DNA of 64,000 nucleotides from Apostichopus japonicus (taxonomy: Eukaryota > Echinodermata > Holothuroidea > Aspidochirotida > Stichopodidae): NCBI RefSeq assembly GCF_037975245.1, contig NC_092569.1, forward strand, positions 22,720,168 through 22,784,167, read 5' to 3'. Position 1 is the first letter of the stretch, and every line of letters begins with the position of its first letter. Shown piece by piece: positions 12,338-35,300 of this stretch. Below the pieces are notes generated by a model, which ran no database searches, was not told the origin of the DNA, and saw only the letters and a program-made list of their open reading frames with translations. The position numbers and the translations under genes are program-made.

Positions 12338-12820
12338 AATGCTTGGATTACATGTTGACCTCACTTAAGTAACATACGCTACATTCTATTTGTTTCGTGT
12401 TTACGTTATCCACGATTCGTGAGCCGTTCCATTGAAATCAGAATCCGTTTCGTGGAATGGGTAGGCCTACACCAAAAGCAACTTCACGACGCGAGTTCAC
12501 GAGTCTTGAGTGAATATCTGCAAAACAGTATAGTGTATATTGTGATATATTTCCGTCACTGTACTGTGAACAGAGTTTAATGCTTGGATTACATGCTGAC
12601 CTCACTTATGATACATACGCTGCATTCTATTTGGTTCGTGTTTACGTTATCCACGATTCGTGAGCCGTTCTATTGAAATCAGAATTCGTTTCGTGGAATG
12701 GGTAGGCCTACACTAAAAGCAACTTCACGACGCGAGTTCACGAGTCTTGAGTGAATATCTGCAAAACAGTATAGTGTATAATGTAATATATTTCTGTCAC
12801 TGCACTGTGTACAGAGTTAT
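12338..12820. repeat. Direct tandem duplication, two copies of 241 bp
   Basis: AATGCTTGGATTACATG begins at 12338 and again at 12579. The copies are almost identical throughout, including CACGATTCGTGAGCCGTTC and GGAATGGGTAGGCCTACAC, with only scattered substitutions. High identity points to a recent event. Confidence 0.9.
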
Positions 12821-13154
12821 AATAGATATAGGCCTACAGCGCATGTGTGATGTACCCTGTACGAAACTTTCACTGTGCGGTGTTATCGATTAATGAAACC
12901 CAAACGGAAATATCATCAAACTTTGCACACAAATAAAATCGTCTTGTTATAAAGATGTCTACATCATGCACACATATGGTATCATTAGTACAATTAAAAT
13001 CACCATTTGGTACCTGGGCACATTCAATTTATCTGAAACATAAAACCTATAAAATAAAGATACTACAGGTCCGTAGCCAGGGTAGATTACTAGTGGCAGT
13101 TGAGTGATATCGAGAAACATTATGCATCGTCCAAATTTTACATAGTGCTGCTTT

Positions 13155-13156
<2 letters not shown>

Positions 13157-13249
<93 letters not shown>
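13157..13249. repeat. (TA)n microsatellite
   Basis: An uninterrupted TA dinucleotide run of about 90 bp. The minus-strand reading frame of alternating Y and I across it is an artefact of the repeat. Confidence 0.95.
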
Positions 13250-13251
<2 letters not shown>

Positions 13252-16200
13252 AGGGCCCTCATTAGATATTTTTAGTAGATGGTCAGTTCCCCAAAAGGGA
13301 CTATCAGAACACTATCTAAGCGGAGCGTCAGCATCGGTTGGGGCGTAGCTCAGCAAGAAAAGTTTTGCGCAAAATGCTTTCCTCAGATTGCCGGAAATAG
13401 TACATTCCAAACCTTGTAAGTTGCATATGAACATTCATAATTTTAAGATATCATGTTCTAGAAAATTTACCCTCCACAAAAAAAAATATAAATGAGAAGA
13501 ATTTTATGCGGGAGAAAATCACTTTCGTAAGGGAGAAATAGGTCTTTACGTTACTTCAGGAGCTTATTGCTTCACTTTTTGGAAGTTGACGCGGGGGTTG
13601 GGATGAGGGATGAGGGGTAGGGAGTTTGCAGGGGACGCAATTGATTTACATGTTCTTTGTACTTTGTGGGACGCTATCATTTAACACACCGTTGGCAGTA
13701 ACAAAAACAGTAGAAAAACCCTGCTCTTGCTCAATCAAATACACAAAAATCAAGAAAAGAGGCAATAAAAAATTCATATTTCAACTAAAAAAGAAGAAGA
13801 ATACCACAAGATTACGTCACAGAAGGTCGAATATGTATAAAAAATGTCAGCACGTGAAAAAAAATAATCGAATATAAGTTTTACCAAAAATAAGCATTCC
13901 CTTATATTCAACAACAATAGATCACTTGAAATATAAAATGAGAAATACTAAAACGTCAAGTATCATTTCATTTTGACCGAATACTAGGCAACAACTCAAG
14001 CCGCTAAGCTTTCATCTTCTGCAATTTGTAAAGAAAATGTATGTATTACTTGTGTAAAACAAGATTTCCCTGAGTTTGATGCGTATGTCGAGATGTTATT
14101 AAATACAAAAGATTCCCACATTTTATCGTTTTGCACCGACAGAGTTGATATTTGAGAGCTTTTATTTCAAATAATTGACTTTTTGAATGGGAATACCGAG
14201 AATAAACATTTTCAAGACTAGAGTTTCTCGCCAACCGGTATTTACAAAATGTGCATAATACCGTTTTACCGCAGCTTTACACCATGTTTACTCTCCAAGA
14301 AAAGGACGTTTCTAAGCTTCAGTCCTTAAAGGCATTAACACTGGTCCGGCTTATATTTCAGTGACATTTTAAGGAATGAAACATACGATCCCTGACCGAC
14401 AAAAGAAATATGGGTTCTAGGTTGGTGTTTATTTTATTTTGTTGTGATTTTCAAGTTCGTGGCGGCGGGAAGTAAGTTCATCCAAACATCCAAATCATTT
14501 AAGCGGAAAGTAGCAACTTCAATTAGTAGTTGCCTTAAACAAGGAGAGCAGAACGATCTTAACAAAGACATATCACAAGCATATAAGCAGAATAATAGGG
14601 GCGACATACTTTGCAGTCGTCATAATAAGTTTTATCACTACATACGTACACACAGCTCGGCAAACTGCCCTGTATTTATTGGATAACATTTGTTGGTAAC
14701 ACTGAAATACCATCCAGTGCTTCGATTAGAAATGCGTTAGTAGTATCGGTGCACGTCACATGCCTTCCAATGCGTAGTACTTCATAACTAAGTTATTCGA
14801 GGTTCAGTTTATTCCATTCGAAACTTTCGTGAGCGAATAACAAATGATTGTCCAACTTTAACCATGGCTTACCTACACGTATTGGTCTTGTAGATGTTTA
14901 CGCAAGAATTTGTATTGTAATACAAGCAAACTTAATGCAAATAAGTAAAACTGAATCCAATGAAATAATAAATTCTTTGACTTTTATAACAACAATTATG
15001 AACAAACATGCAACCTAGAATGCAGTTAACACAAAATCATAGGGTTTTAGTATTTTCAGGGACATTTTTTGTTTGGGTAATTGACACAGAATCTATACAG
15101 GCAGCAAGACAAACAAAAAGGACCTTGATTACATTCAAGGATTTGCTTCCGGCAAACACAAGATCTTATATATATTTCTTCTTAGTGATGATAAACTATC
15201 AAAATAAATGTGACTCAAATCCCAATATTTCTTTGCTCATGAACGCTAATATGACATATTTAATATTGGAAAACTTCAATTGAAAGTTGACTGTAATATA
15301 GAAATGTGTTAAGCTACGTGGTGTTAACATCAAATTCAACTGCAAACAGTGCTTTTAGAAAGATTTTTTAGATCACATGTCGTTTAAAAATATATTTAAA
15401 TCTGTAGGTAATTAGTGCAGATTCTCCAAGGTCATCTTCAATATACAAATTGAAGATATATATTCTTTCCATTGAAACGATGTTAAATGTCTGTAATACT
15501 GATTTAGGTAGGTTTGATAATGTAGTCCGTGCTTCTGTTTGACATAAACTGTCAAGATCATTGTAAAGTTAACACATTTTATTTACCCTTTATAAAAGGG
15601 TATTCTTTTTGTTAGTGTGAAATAATTAAAGAATGAGATTAAGAAAGCAAATACGATATCTTCTTCTCAGAAATTTATAGATAAGTAAAGAGTTTATAAG
15701 TGTGTCGTTAATTTCATAAAAGACAGGTAGTTTCCATTTGATTAGTGAGTCCCCTTTAAGGATTTGACTATGCTAATATTTTGTTGGACATTGAATTATA
15801 TTGGTTTGTTTCGCGACCACTGTAGAATGATTGAGTACTACATAAATAAAGTTACCCGAAGAACTTTAAGAATAATTGTTATTAAACTTCGAGCCTACTT
15901 CACTTTCGGAATAGGTAATACGTTTGTCATATTTACCAACTCACAGCATTGAACAGGCTCGTACGTTTGTTCACTTTAACAGCTAAACAGCTCAAACATC
16001 GTCACATCGTCACATCTTCACATATATGCATCCGAAAATACAGCTTTATTAATGTGTATACCTTTAAATACAACTTACTCTCCCGCTTATTTCTTTTCAA
16101 CCTGAAAAATTAAACAGTTCTTTGAATAACAACACGACGTTAGATTTCCATTATTCAATTTTACTTACTTTTTAATCACAAAATATAAGCTCTAGCAAAG

Positions 16201-16329
16201 AAAAACAATTCTAGTTCAACAATTATTCCAAAATATCCTTGTCAGACCTCTTTAAGTCTTCAGACCTGTGTAATAATGTACAGTTGATAAAGTAACGATT
16301 CCCACACGAAACACTACAGACTTTTACTG

Positions 16330-17044
16330 TAGATGTTTTCAAGTGGATTTTACTGTTAATCGATTGCGTCACTTTCTCATTCATTTATATATGATAATGA
16401 TAGTTTGACTTCTCCATCAGTAAAGCCCTACTTGTAATATATTGCTACCGTGATTTACTGCCTTTAGTTTACTTTCAGCGCATATCGTAGTTCTTTCAAC
16501 GTTTCGTGCAGGGTCTGACGGGAAATTAGAACCTCGATAAGTCCTAGATTGGCTTCCTATGTACAGTCCCCTTTCAACCCCTTTACTACCGTTTAGTTTT
16601 CTTCTGAATACAGAAATATTAAATTTAATTAAATTTAAATAAGACTCATTTCAACCAAGGTTATTTAGCTTTACGTTATGGACTTGACCGAAAATCACAG
16701 TTGTGTTTTCCGAAAGAGATCACAAGGGGAAGAATCATATCAAGATGGCTGATTCATAGTTTGTAGTCTGTACGATATCAGTAGTCTCGATATCCGTGTC
16801 CAAAGAAGTCTGACTTCCTTGTTCTTCTGTCTACCGACGCGCGTAAGAGATAACACTTAGTGGAAACTACCATTTTACTAAAATACATTTTTTAAATTAG
16901 GTCAACTATGTTTTGTATTTTCTACCGTACATACTGAATTCCTCGATAAAATGTAGGTTCTGTCGTCGAAAGAGGTGATAATCATTATCAACTTGGATTC
17001 AGAGAAGGCCCAGTCACCAGAAAAGATTTCACTCTTTCGTCAAA
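16330..17044 (+). promoter_or_regulatory. Conserved upstream block of gene B (putative promoter and 5' UTR)
   Basis: About 700 bp ahead of the start codon is strongly conserved at the same place in C, D and E. Shared pieces are TTTATATATGATAATG (TATA-like, about 16383), TTTGACGGGAAATTAGAACC-type sequence near 16516, a GATGGCTGATTCATAG segment near 16744, TCTACCGACGCGCGTAAGAG near 16830, and a proximal CACCAGAAAAGATTTCACTC segment just before the ATG. At the position where C and E have the AP-1 consensus TGACTCA, gene B has TGATTCA (16750-16756). The transcription start and any untranslated exon cannot be placed from sequence alone. Confidence 0.5.
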
Positions 17045-26677
<9,633 letters not shown>

Positions 26678-26782
26678 AGACTGAATCAGATGAAGGGAGA
26701 AAACTGTTACATCGTTGATCGTAGAAAAAACATTACTTAAGATATTAATTTAAACAACAATTGTTTTTTTTTATTTGAAAAT

Positions 26783-26788
26783 AATAAA
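26783..26788 (+). terminator. Polyadenylation signal of gene B
   Basis: AATAAA lies about 105 bp after the TAA stop in a 3' flank alignable with those of genes A and C. Confidence 0.6.
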
Positions 26789-28659
26789 GAAACTCTGAAT
26801 CCATGTGACCATGTTTTAATAGCACTACTCGCATTTCGTTCCACGTTACCGTATCTATACTACTTAAACGTGTGATGGATAAAATGAAACGAATAAAGTA
26901 GTTTGATACGATATGAGCAATATTGTAAAAATATATAGATTAAAGGAAATGAATTAAAGCTAATGACAGTGGCGTAGCCATGGGTGCAAGTGACGCCCCC
27001 CCCCCCACTTGTGCATTTACAAATTATATATATATCGTATATCGTATACCGTATATCTTATAGTTCTTTCCATTCTGCTTTACAACTATATTGACATCAT
27101 GGTAATTTGCAACGCGATAAAAAAACAACTTAACTCTATCTTGATATCCCTAAACTATATGTTGCTGAGTCTTGGACAGTCCTCTATTTTTTTCTTTAAC
27201 TGGGAAAATATAGGTATAGTTACAATATTTGAATTGATGTGTTTATAGTAAGCTACCAATATTATATATCTTGAACACAATTAACGGAAATTTTAAGCAA
27301 CGATATCATCGACAAATTGCCTTTGATACCCCCTACCACTTGACGCAATGCGTTCAAAATCATCGGTTACCGAAAGAAAAAAAACTACCGTGTGGCTTTG
27401 AATAATGTTTCGTTCGCATTTAACTTCATTATCAAATCAAATCAGTCGTAAAGAATTTTTTGAAACGCCAGCGATATTTCCGTCTGACAACGGTTTTTGA
27501 GATTCTGCAGGAAACGTAAATTCTAGAAAGAAAGCTTAGCAAACGGCGTGTCATGAATGTATTTCCCGTTATTTCTGTACGTGTTTTTCTCACCAATGGC
27601 GGTGCCATAGGAGTAGGGATTTCCAAAAACCTGGATGTTCCCAAATCGCGTGAATGGAGTCAAGTTTTAGATTAAGAAAAGCAAATACAATATCATCTTC
27701 CAAGAAATAAATAGATTGGTTAAGAAATTATAAGTATGTCGTTTGAATCCATGAAATTTCTAGTTTCCTTTTTTTATAAATTAGTCGTTTTCGAGGAATT
27801 TACCTTCTCCGTTGTTTTGCTTCGCGACCACTGTAGGAGTACTACCTAAATACAGAACCCCGAATTAATGTTATTACATTTCGAATCATCTTCATTTGCG
27901 GAATAGACGCTTCGTTCGTATTTACCCATTCACAGAACTGATTCACCAGGCTTGCACATCCTTTCCCTTTGCCAACCTAAATAATTGCTCATATACATCC
28001 CACATCTTCACATATCTTTATCCGAAATTTCAGCTTAGAGTACGCCCTATAAAAATTATACCTTTAAACACAGCATGCTACAATAATCATGCCTCGCGTG
28101 ATTGACTTAAGATTCTAACCGTGTCTTCTACGACAACCTAGAAACCACTAACAAAGAATACAAATTCTCACGTGCACATTCAAACTGCTTCAAATTGAAG
28201 AACAATGGCTCATTGGCATTACTTCTGTAAATATCATATTTTCCACGAAGCAATTGGTGGGTGTACATAAGAACTTCAAGATTTGTAAATATTTACTTAA
28301 TGTTGCATTGTATACACGTGTTTTTTGCCAATGGCTCGAGAGACATGACGATATGAACGAAACATTTCCCCAAAGTTCTATTTCCTGCAGGAAAAGCCTA
28401 TTACCTATGCAAAGTGATTGTATGGACAAGTTAATAGTTTCTTGAATAACGATAAGAAGTTAATTTTTCAGGATGCAATTTGCTATAAGCAAAAGCTTCA
28501 CTTTCTTACCACAAAATATAAGCTCTTGCAAAAAGAAATATTCAAAATGCCACAATTATTCCAAACTATCCTTGTCAGGCCTATATAAGTCTTCAGACCA
28601 GTGTATTTATATGCAATTGATAAAGTAACAATCCCCACGCGAAACACTACAGACGTTGA
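26789..28659. other. Intergenic, gene B to gene C, no gene seen
   Basis: This is the shortest spacer in the array. It keeps pieces seen in other spacers (CGATATCATCGACAAATTGC near 27301; GTTTTTCTCACCAATGGCGG near 27583, like 6291) and then the beginning of the conserved upstream block of gene C. Open frames here are short and not conserved between copies. Confidence 0.6.
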
Positions 28660-29378
28660 TGTAGATGTGTTCAAGTGGATTTTACTGTTAATCGTTGGCG
28701 ACTCCCTTTCTCATTCATTTATATATGATAATGGCTAGTTATACTTCTCCATCAGTTTAGCCCTACTTGTAATATATAACTACGGGGATTTACTGCCTTC
28801 AGTTTACTGTCAGCGTATAACATTGTTCTTCCATCGTTTCGTCAGGAAGTTAAAAAGAAGGACAGGGTTTGACGGGAAATTAGAACCTCGATAAGTCCTA
28901 GATTGGCTTCCTATATGCGCAATCTTCTTCCAACCCTTTTTCTACAGTTTACCTTTCTTCTGAATACAGAAATATTTTATTTTATTTAATTTAAGTAATA
29001 TTCATTTAAACCACGGCTATTGACCAAAAATCACAGTTGTGTTTCCCGAAAGAGATCACGAGGGGAATAATCATATCAAGATGGCTGACTCATAGTTTGT
29101 ACTGTACGATTTCAGTAGTCTCAATATCCGTGCTCACAGAGGTTTGACTTCCTTGTTCTTCTGTCTACCGATGCGCATAAGAGACAACATTTAGTTGAAA
29201 ATACCATTTTACTTTAATTCCTTTTCTAAATGAGTTACCAATGTTCAGTATTTTCTACCGTACATTCTAAAATTACTCGATGCAAGGCACGTTATGTCAT
29301 CGACAGAGATGAAAGTCATTATCAACTTGAATTCAGAGAAGGGCGAGTCACCAGAAAAGATTTCACTCTTCCGTCAAA
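28660..29378 (+). promoter_or_regulatory. Conserved upstream block of gene C (putative promoter and 5' UTR)
   Basis: Same block as upstream of B, D and E: TTTATATATGATAATGG near 28718, GACGGGAAATTAGAACCTCG near 28871, and the proximal GAGTCACCAGAAAAGATTTC before the ATG. A perfect AP-1 consensus TGACTCA is present at 29086-29092 within GATGGCTGACTCATAG. The small upstream ATG frame of B, D and E is absent here. Confidence 0.5.
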
Positions 29379-32300
29379 ATGATCAGCAAGTTTTATTCAC
29401 TGTTCCAATTTTTATTTTTCATGTGGACCACGAGCTGCCTCGTTTTTCGTGAATCGGTAAGTTCTAGGACTTTTATATTTTTAAGTTAAACCCAGCATAA
29501 AAGTCAAAGTCAAATTTTATTTTGGTGCCTTCTAATGTAGCACACAGAAAAAAAAGAGAAAATAATTTTAAACGCATTTCATTTTAACCTTCTTCAGTCA
29601 TCTGTCGTAGTATAGATCTTTTAATGTACTTGAGCGATTACATAATTTGAAACTTAAGTTTTCATTGTTCAAAGATGATATAAGATATTGGAAATGGAGA
29701 TATGATAATTCCTCAAATCCATGAAATTTGCAAATTTGGTATATTGTAGTGATCTGTATCGAAATAAACATGATTGTCTGTAACGCTTCAAAAGTCCATA
29801 ACAAATCAATCAAAAAGTAAACGCAAAGGATATTGAAGTGTTTGGAGTAAACGTTCAAGTCGATTAAGATACACTTTTTTTCAGATAAATTAAATACTTT
29901 AAATTAACTTTAAGCTCCCTATAAGATATTTGAAATGGAGACATCATAATTCCTCAAACTCGATACAATGTTCATCTTTTGGAATCCTGTATTTGTCTGT
30001 ATTGAAGTAAAATGATGTTCTGTATCGCTTCAAGAGTGCGTGATAAATAATTCAACAAAATAATAATAAACGCAAAGGATATTTCAGTAATTGGAGTTAA
30101 GGTTTGAGTAGATTCAGGTATATCTTTTTTTCAGATTAATTTAAGTACTTTATATTTATTTTAAACTTCCCACAAAAGAGTCTCGAAATTGAAACAAAAG
30201 ACAAGCAATCAAATCTTGAACAGCAAGTCTCCTTTTGACTATATTGTAACGAATCAAGAAAATTCCACCAAAAAAAGAGATTCGAAAATCATTAAATATT
30301 TATATTTTTGGCAAAGATGTTTAAATTAGATTTTAATTAAATTAAATATAATGCTCTCAAGTGTTTTCATGTTTTATATTCATCTCAGAAATTAAAAGCG
30401 TAAACATGTAGACTTTCTGCAATGCGTTGAAGAAGCCACTAGTTGTGAGTAAATGTAGTAGATGATAGATCGAATATCAGGTATGGGATTTTTGAAATCT
30501 TTCAAATAAATTAGTTTATTGTAATATTAATAATAACTTAGTAACGCTCTGGAACCATTTAAGACACAAACATGTAGTGAAAATTAAAAGTTCCATAAAT
30601 ATAATAGGTATAAAAGAGGTATACAATATTTAGCTATTGTTAAGTTAGTAATTTATAAACCAGTATTCCCCATCTATAACTTAACAACAGCAATTTCACC
30701 TGTTAATTGTATATCTTCCCCACCGGCACAAATTCAGAACTTTCATGTGTTCATTAAAGACGTGCTAAAGTTGTTAATATGATTAAATACTAATGATAGC
30801 AGACAAAATGCAGAATGTCATAAATGCAAGTTTTACCGATAGTATAAATCGATTACGGTAGTTTCAATTATATAAATAGAAACGTTATAGCTAAGATTTA
30901 CATGCCCATACTTTGAATATCTCGCTTCAGTTTCTTAACTTTATAATAATTAATGAGAAAAAAATGTTTTTAATTCATATTACTTCTCTTAAAGTTTTCA
31001 TCCGTCTACTTCAATTCACATTGAAACTTATGATTTACTATAATGCTGCCAATTTTGTATTCCAATGCTCGAATATTACATCTTCCTTAGTTAACAGTAA
31101 TCTATCAAATTTAATTAGGCTATGAACACATAACAAAGTTTTCTTTTAATTGAGTAACCAATTTAGCGTAAACTCTACATGATTTACTGAGGAGAAAGAA
31201 AATTAAGGAGTTTAAATGAGAGAAGGCAAAAATACATGAACTTTATATCATTTCAATATACAAGGACATTTTCGCAAAGTCTACGATAAAACTTCAAGCA
31301 ACTAAATAATTATTTCTTAAGATTTGAAAAATTTGTCGAGCATTTGTAGTTAACCTATATATACATTTTTATATCCTTCAAAGATTTAGAGAAAAAGCTA
31401 AACTCAACTGCTTCTTCACTTAACGTATTGCAGTCTTCCAAGAGTTATACAACTCTTTTAAGATTATACAAGGATAGGAGAAGTCAGAAAGTAAATAAAA
31501 CATGTTCTGAATTTAAAATAAAAGGATAGACCAGCATACGTATATTGTATCTCGTCGTAATATGATCAATTAATTCATATTTTGTGTTATAGCTTCAAGA
31601 AAGTAGAATATTCTTTAATATCTCAAACAACGCAAATTGCAAAAATCGAATTGAAATTAGTGTAAAGAGGACATTTTCTTTGTCACGTAACGTTAAAGGT
31701 TCGGTTATAACTAAAAACATTTTTTTTGTTATTAACGTTTTTTGGGCACCAATAATTTTTCAATCATAGAACAGTCTCGTGAAATGAAATTGTTAATATA
31801 ATAATCAATGCCTACCGTACTTAGTATTGGTATTGTTCGATATCGCCTCATAACTTTATAACGTGATTATATTTTAAACTAATACATTCCTATGAGACTC
31901 GCTTCACCAGTGCGAAGTTATGTCAACCGTATGTAAGCTGCATATTACGACCTTCGTTCACGAAAAAAATTAAGAAACGGACGAAATGTGTACTAGTCTG
32001 TCAAATAAATTACTAAGAGTAAAACGTTCAACTAAATACTGGTAAGATAAATTGTTCTGCAACGTAATATGCAACCTTGTTGATGTAGGCCTAAACTTTC
32101 AAATATTTGTTTTTACTTTCATAGACAAAAGTATGTGGTTTGTGGTTATTTTCGCGTATTGTTCCACAATTCCCCACCATCATAAGATTTGTTTTATTTA
32201 CAAACAAAAATCAGGAGATCCTAAGTAAATGTGAAACATTGATATGTACTATAAAAATAAAGAAAACACATACTTTGCTTAATTCCAATGAAATTTGAAA

Positions 32301-35300
32301 ATCATTATCATTAATCATAGCTCATACAAAGTGATATGATGCGCGATCAATATATATTCCTGGTTTAACAGATCGTAACCTATTCCAGCCAAATGTCTTA
32401 TAAGAATATTATGTCCAAAGTCATTGCGTATTCGAAAAATATAACCTTCGATAGCTTCTCTCGACCACTTTACTTAGAGTAAAAGAATCCGGAATACAGG
32501 ATAAATTTGGAAAGACCTTATATCCAACTAAATAGGCAGAGACCTTTAAAAATCTCAAAAATTCAATATTTTGTTGATTTGATCTTCTATTTGTTTGTGT
32601 CTTCATAATTTAGATCAATGCGACGAGATGTTTTTAATTTAACACTGAAATTACATTGCTGAACATTGATACTTAATATGGTGACGATACGTTTGTACAT
32701 ATAGGCTACCTCTGTGTATTATTGTTATGTTAGCTTGGCAATACTATTAGCTATTGGTATACATTTCTTAACCGAGTATGTCATAGTACCTTTAAAAGGC
32801 ACCGGACTTTACTTTAATTAGACTAACAGTTACCCCAATCCCATACTCGTAGATACATAACCTTTACATCATAAATAACAACACAAATAAAGTGTTACTT
32901 AGAAAGAAAAAGAACAACCGTAAGATAACAAAATATGGAGGAAGTTCTAATGCCACAACTTGTTGTCAGCCAGCAGAAGATTTTGCATTTTTCATTAGCT
33001 ATCTTGTTTTCTATATTTTCCTCTGAAGTTTAATTCACCATTTTCGATTGTAAAAAAAAGTATTTCCTTCTCAAAATAAACTGAAATTCCAGAGCAATGT
33101 CTGTGTTTGTTTTATGATGAAAAATACAATAGTAACAATTAATTTAAAGGAAATGCCACGTATAGGATTTTCTAAAAAACATGTCGTAATTTATTTATTC
33201 TGTTTCATTAGCTAACAAATCTATACTTGAATTTGCTATTTCTGGTTCCGTTGTCACTTTAAAAAAAAGGGTTGATATGTTTTTACAACATAACCTGTAA
33301 CTACATTCGCATTGTTCAATCTTCATCACTTTATTGATTTCGTTATGTTTAGCAAAGCTGGTTCGAAAATGTTAAATCGTCACACTCCCGAACACCTCCC
33401 CAGCCAAAATATACTAATATAATTAAGTTTTCAAAGGCAGCATAAAAACCTTACAAGAAATTATCAGGATTAATTCAGTAAGGTATAAATATATTGTTTC
33501 CTGGTAGATATAAAACTCTTACACAATGTAAACGAAATAAGTGCATTTTCGCTTTAACTGTCTCGTCAACTTTTTTCTCTTTAGTGTAAATTTTCGAATG
33601 CAAAGATTGAGATTATTCTCTGTTTAGAAAGAACGACAATGCCTATATCATTTATTTTTTTCAACCAGGAAGGTTTAAGATTGGGGAATGTAAGTTAGAA
33701 TTTAAGAAGGAAGAGTTATCGTTGTAAAAACGTAAACACAATTGAGTAGAATCATTTCCATCTGCTACTCTACACATGTAATTTGGATTTTGATTCATTA
33801 TCATACGAGCGTTGTCAATTGAGCCGTCGAAGGATCTATGAGTAATGATTATTCGTAGTGAAGTTACTATATGTTTATTTGAATTCTGTTTAGTGTTAAC
33901 CTATACCATGTTTCTTATAACGGTATATTACCAATATATCTGTTAACACCTCTAAATAGATTCAAACACTCCATGCCTTGGCGATACATTTTTAACCCTC
34001 CCACTCCCGTTGTGTGAGAGAGAAACGAGCTTGTTGGCGTAAACATTTTGAAATGGACATCTTGAGAATAAATAAAAGCGAGGCGAGTGATATGTGTCCA
34101 TCGCCCGCCTCCCTCTCGTTCCTCTAATTTCAATTGGAATAGTTTTTCTTTCTAATTTTAAATGAACCAATTTCAATGAAAAGATTTTAGCACCCATATA
34201 GTACCCGACATCTTTGCGACCCCAAATCTATTCAACCGGCAATCACTACTTGTTTCGTTAATCGATATATTCAAGTACGCTCAGCAAGTATTTCCATTAA
34301 TACTTTCCAACGTAAATGGGATTCATACTTCACATTGACTCGGAAATATAATGAGAACCTGTTTTTAAAAAGTTTGAAATCGTTTTCAGAGCTTGAAATC
34401 CAGAGGTCACTGTTTTGAATCATGTTGTATCTATAAACTTCTTTGCTCTATTCCATTGTTAATAAACAACAAAGTCACTTTCCTGTTATTCATTTTCATA
34501 TATGAATTTTCTTTGGTTAGAGTGCCCAACAGACAAGCGATGGATCTACCAATGAAAATATATTAGGTGAGTGATGCTTACCCCTTTTGATTCCTAATAT
34601 GTAATTTAAATAAAAATTAAACCATTGTAACATTAGATTTATCATGTAAACAATACCGGAAGTTAATACACAGGAATAAGGGCTTGGATTGCGGAGCTTT
34701 GTCTAACGTATTAGCAGAAGAGAATGGAATGTGATTTAATATATTTTCGGGCATTCAAATTCAAAATAGTCGCCACAACTCATGTCAGATATGTCTGTTG
34801 AAGTGTAAAGTACGTAGTGATCCGCATTTTTTCTTACAGTCACAGATTTTTTGCAAAGCTACGGGTGTGAGGTCTTTCGAATAGTTTAAATTAAGAACGT
34901 TTTGTATGCTATATATATATCAACCAATAAAAATAGGCAAAGTTAACAAATAATGAGGACAACTACTTTTTATATTTCATCACATCATAGGTCAACCATC
35001 ATTTTTCTTCTATCAACAATCGACTTATCCGAGAGATTGCAGAGAAGTTCAGGGGCAATGTTCATCCAATGACTCTTCCGGTGTCTTCATGATCAAACCA
35101 GATGGTTATCCGGATCCATTTGAGGTTTACTGTGATAACACTGACAGTTTCGGTGGATGGACGGTATGTCTTTGGTTTCTTGGTCTTGTATAAACAATTT
35201 TCAGACTGAAAAAAAATGTTCACAGCAGCTGGAAGAGTAGTAACGATGCTAGTTATCTCGGTGACAATGTTATATATTTGTAAGTTACAAGATGGTGGTA

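Larger units (their letters stand above)
10601..16329. other. Intergenic, psi1 to gene B; paralogous to the D-E interval
   Basis: No FReP exon is visible. 10601-13450 aligns in patches with 53581-55960 (for example GACTGAACACGGATAAAACT at about 12033 and 55206), and 13545-16329 aligns with 60010-62400 (for example TTGATTTACATGTTCTTTGT at 13641 and 60081). Short open frames occur, but in most the frame is not kept in the paralogous copy. One exception with a conserved short peptide (about 15067-15170) is listed among the findings. Confidence 0.6.

Noticed and set aside
13047-13262. Minus-strand frame of alternating tyrosine and isoleucine
   Set aside because: It is the (TA)n microsatellite; there is no conserved protein.
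13626-13877. 83-codon frame with a possible signal peptide
   Set aside because: In the paralogous spacer near 60070 the same sequence has stops and frame changes early on, so coding constraint is not supported.
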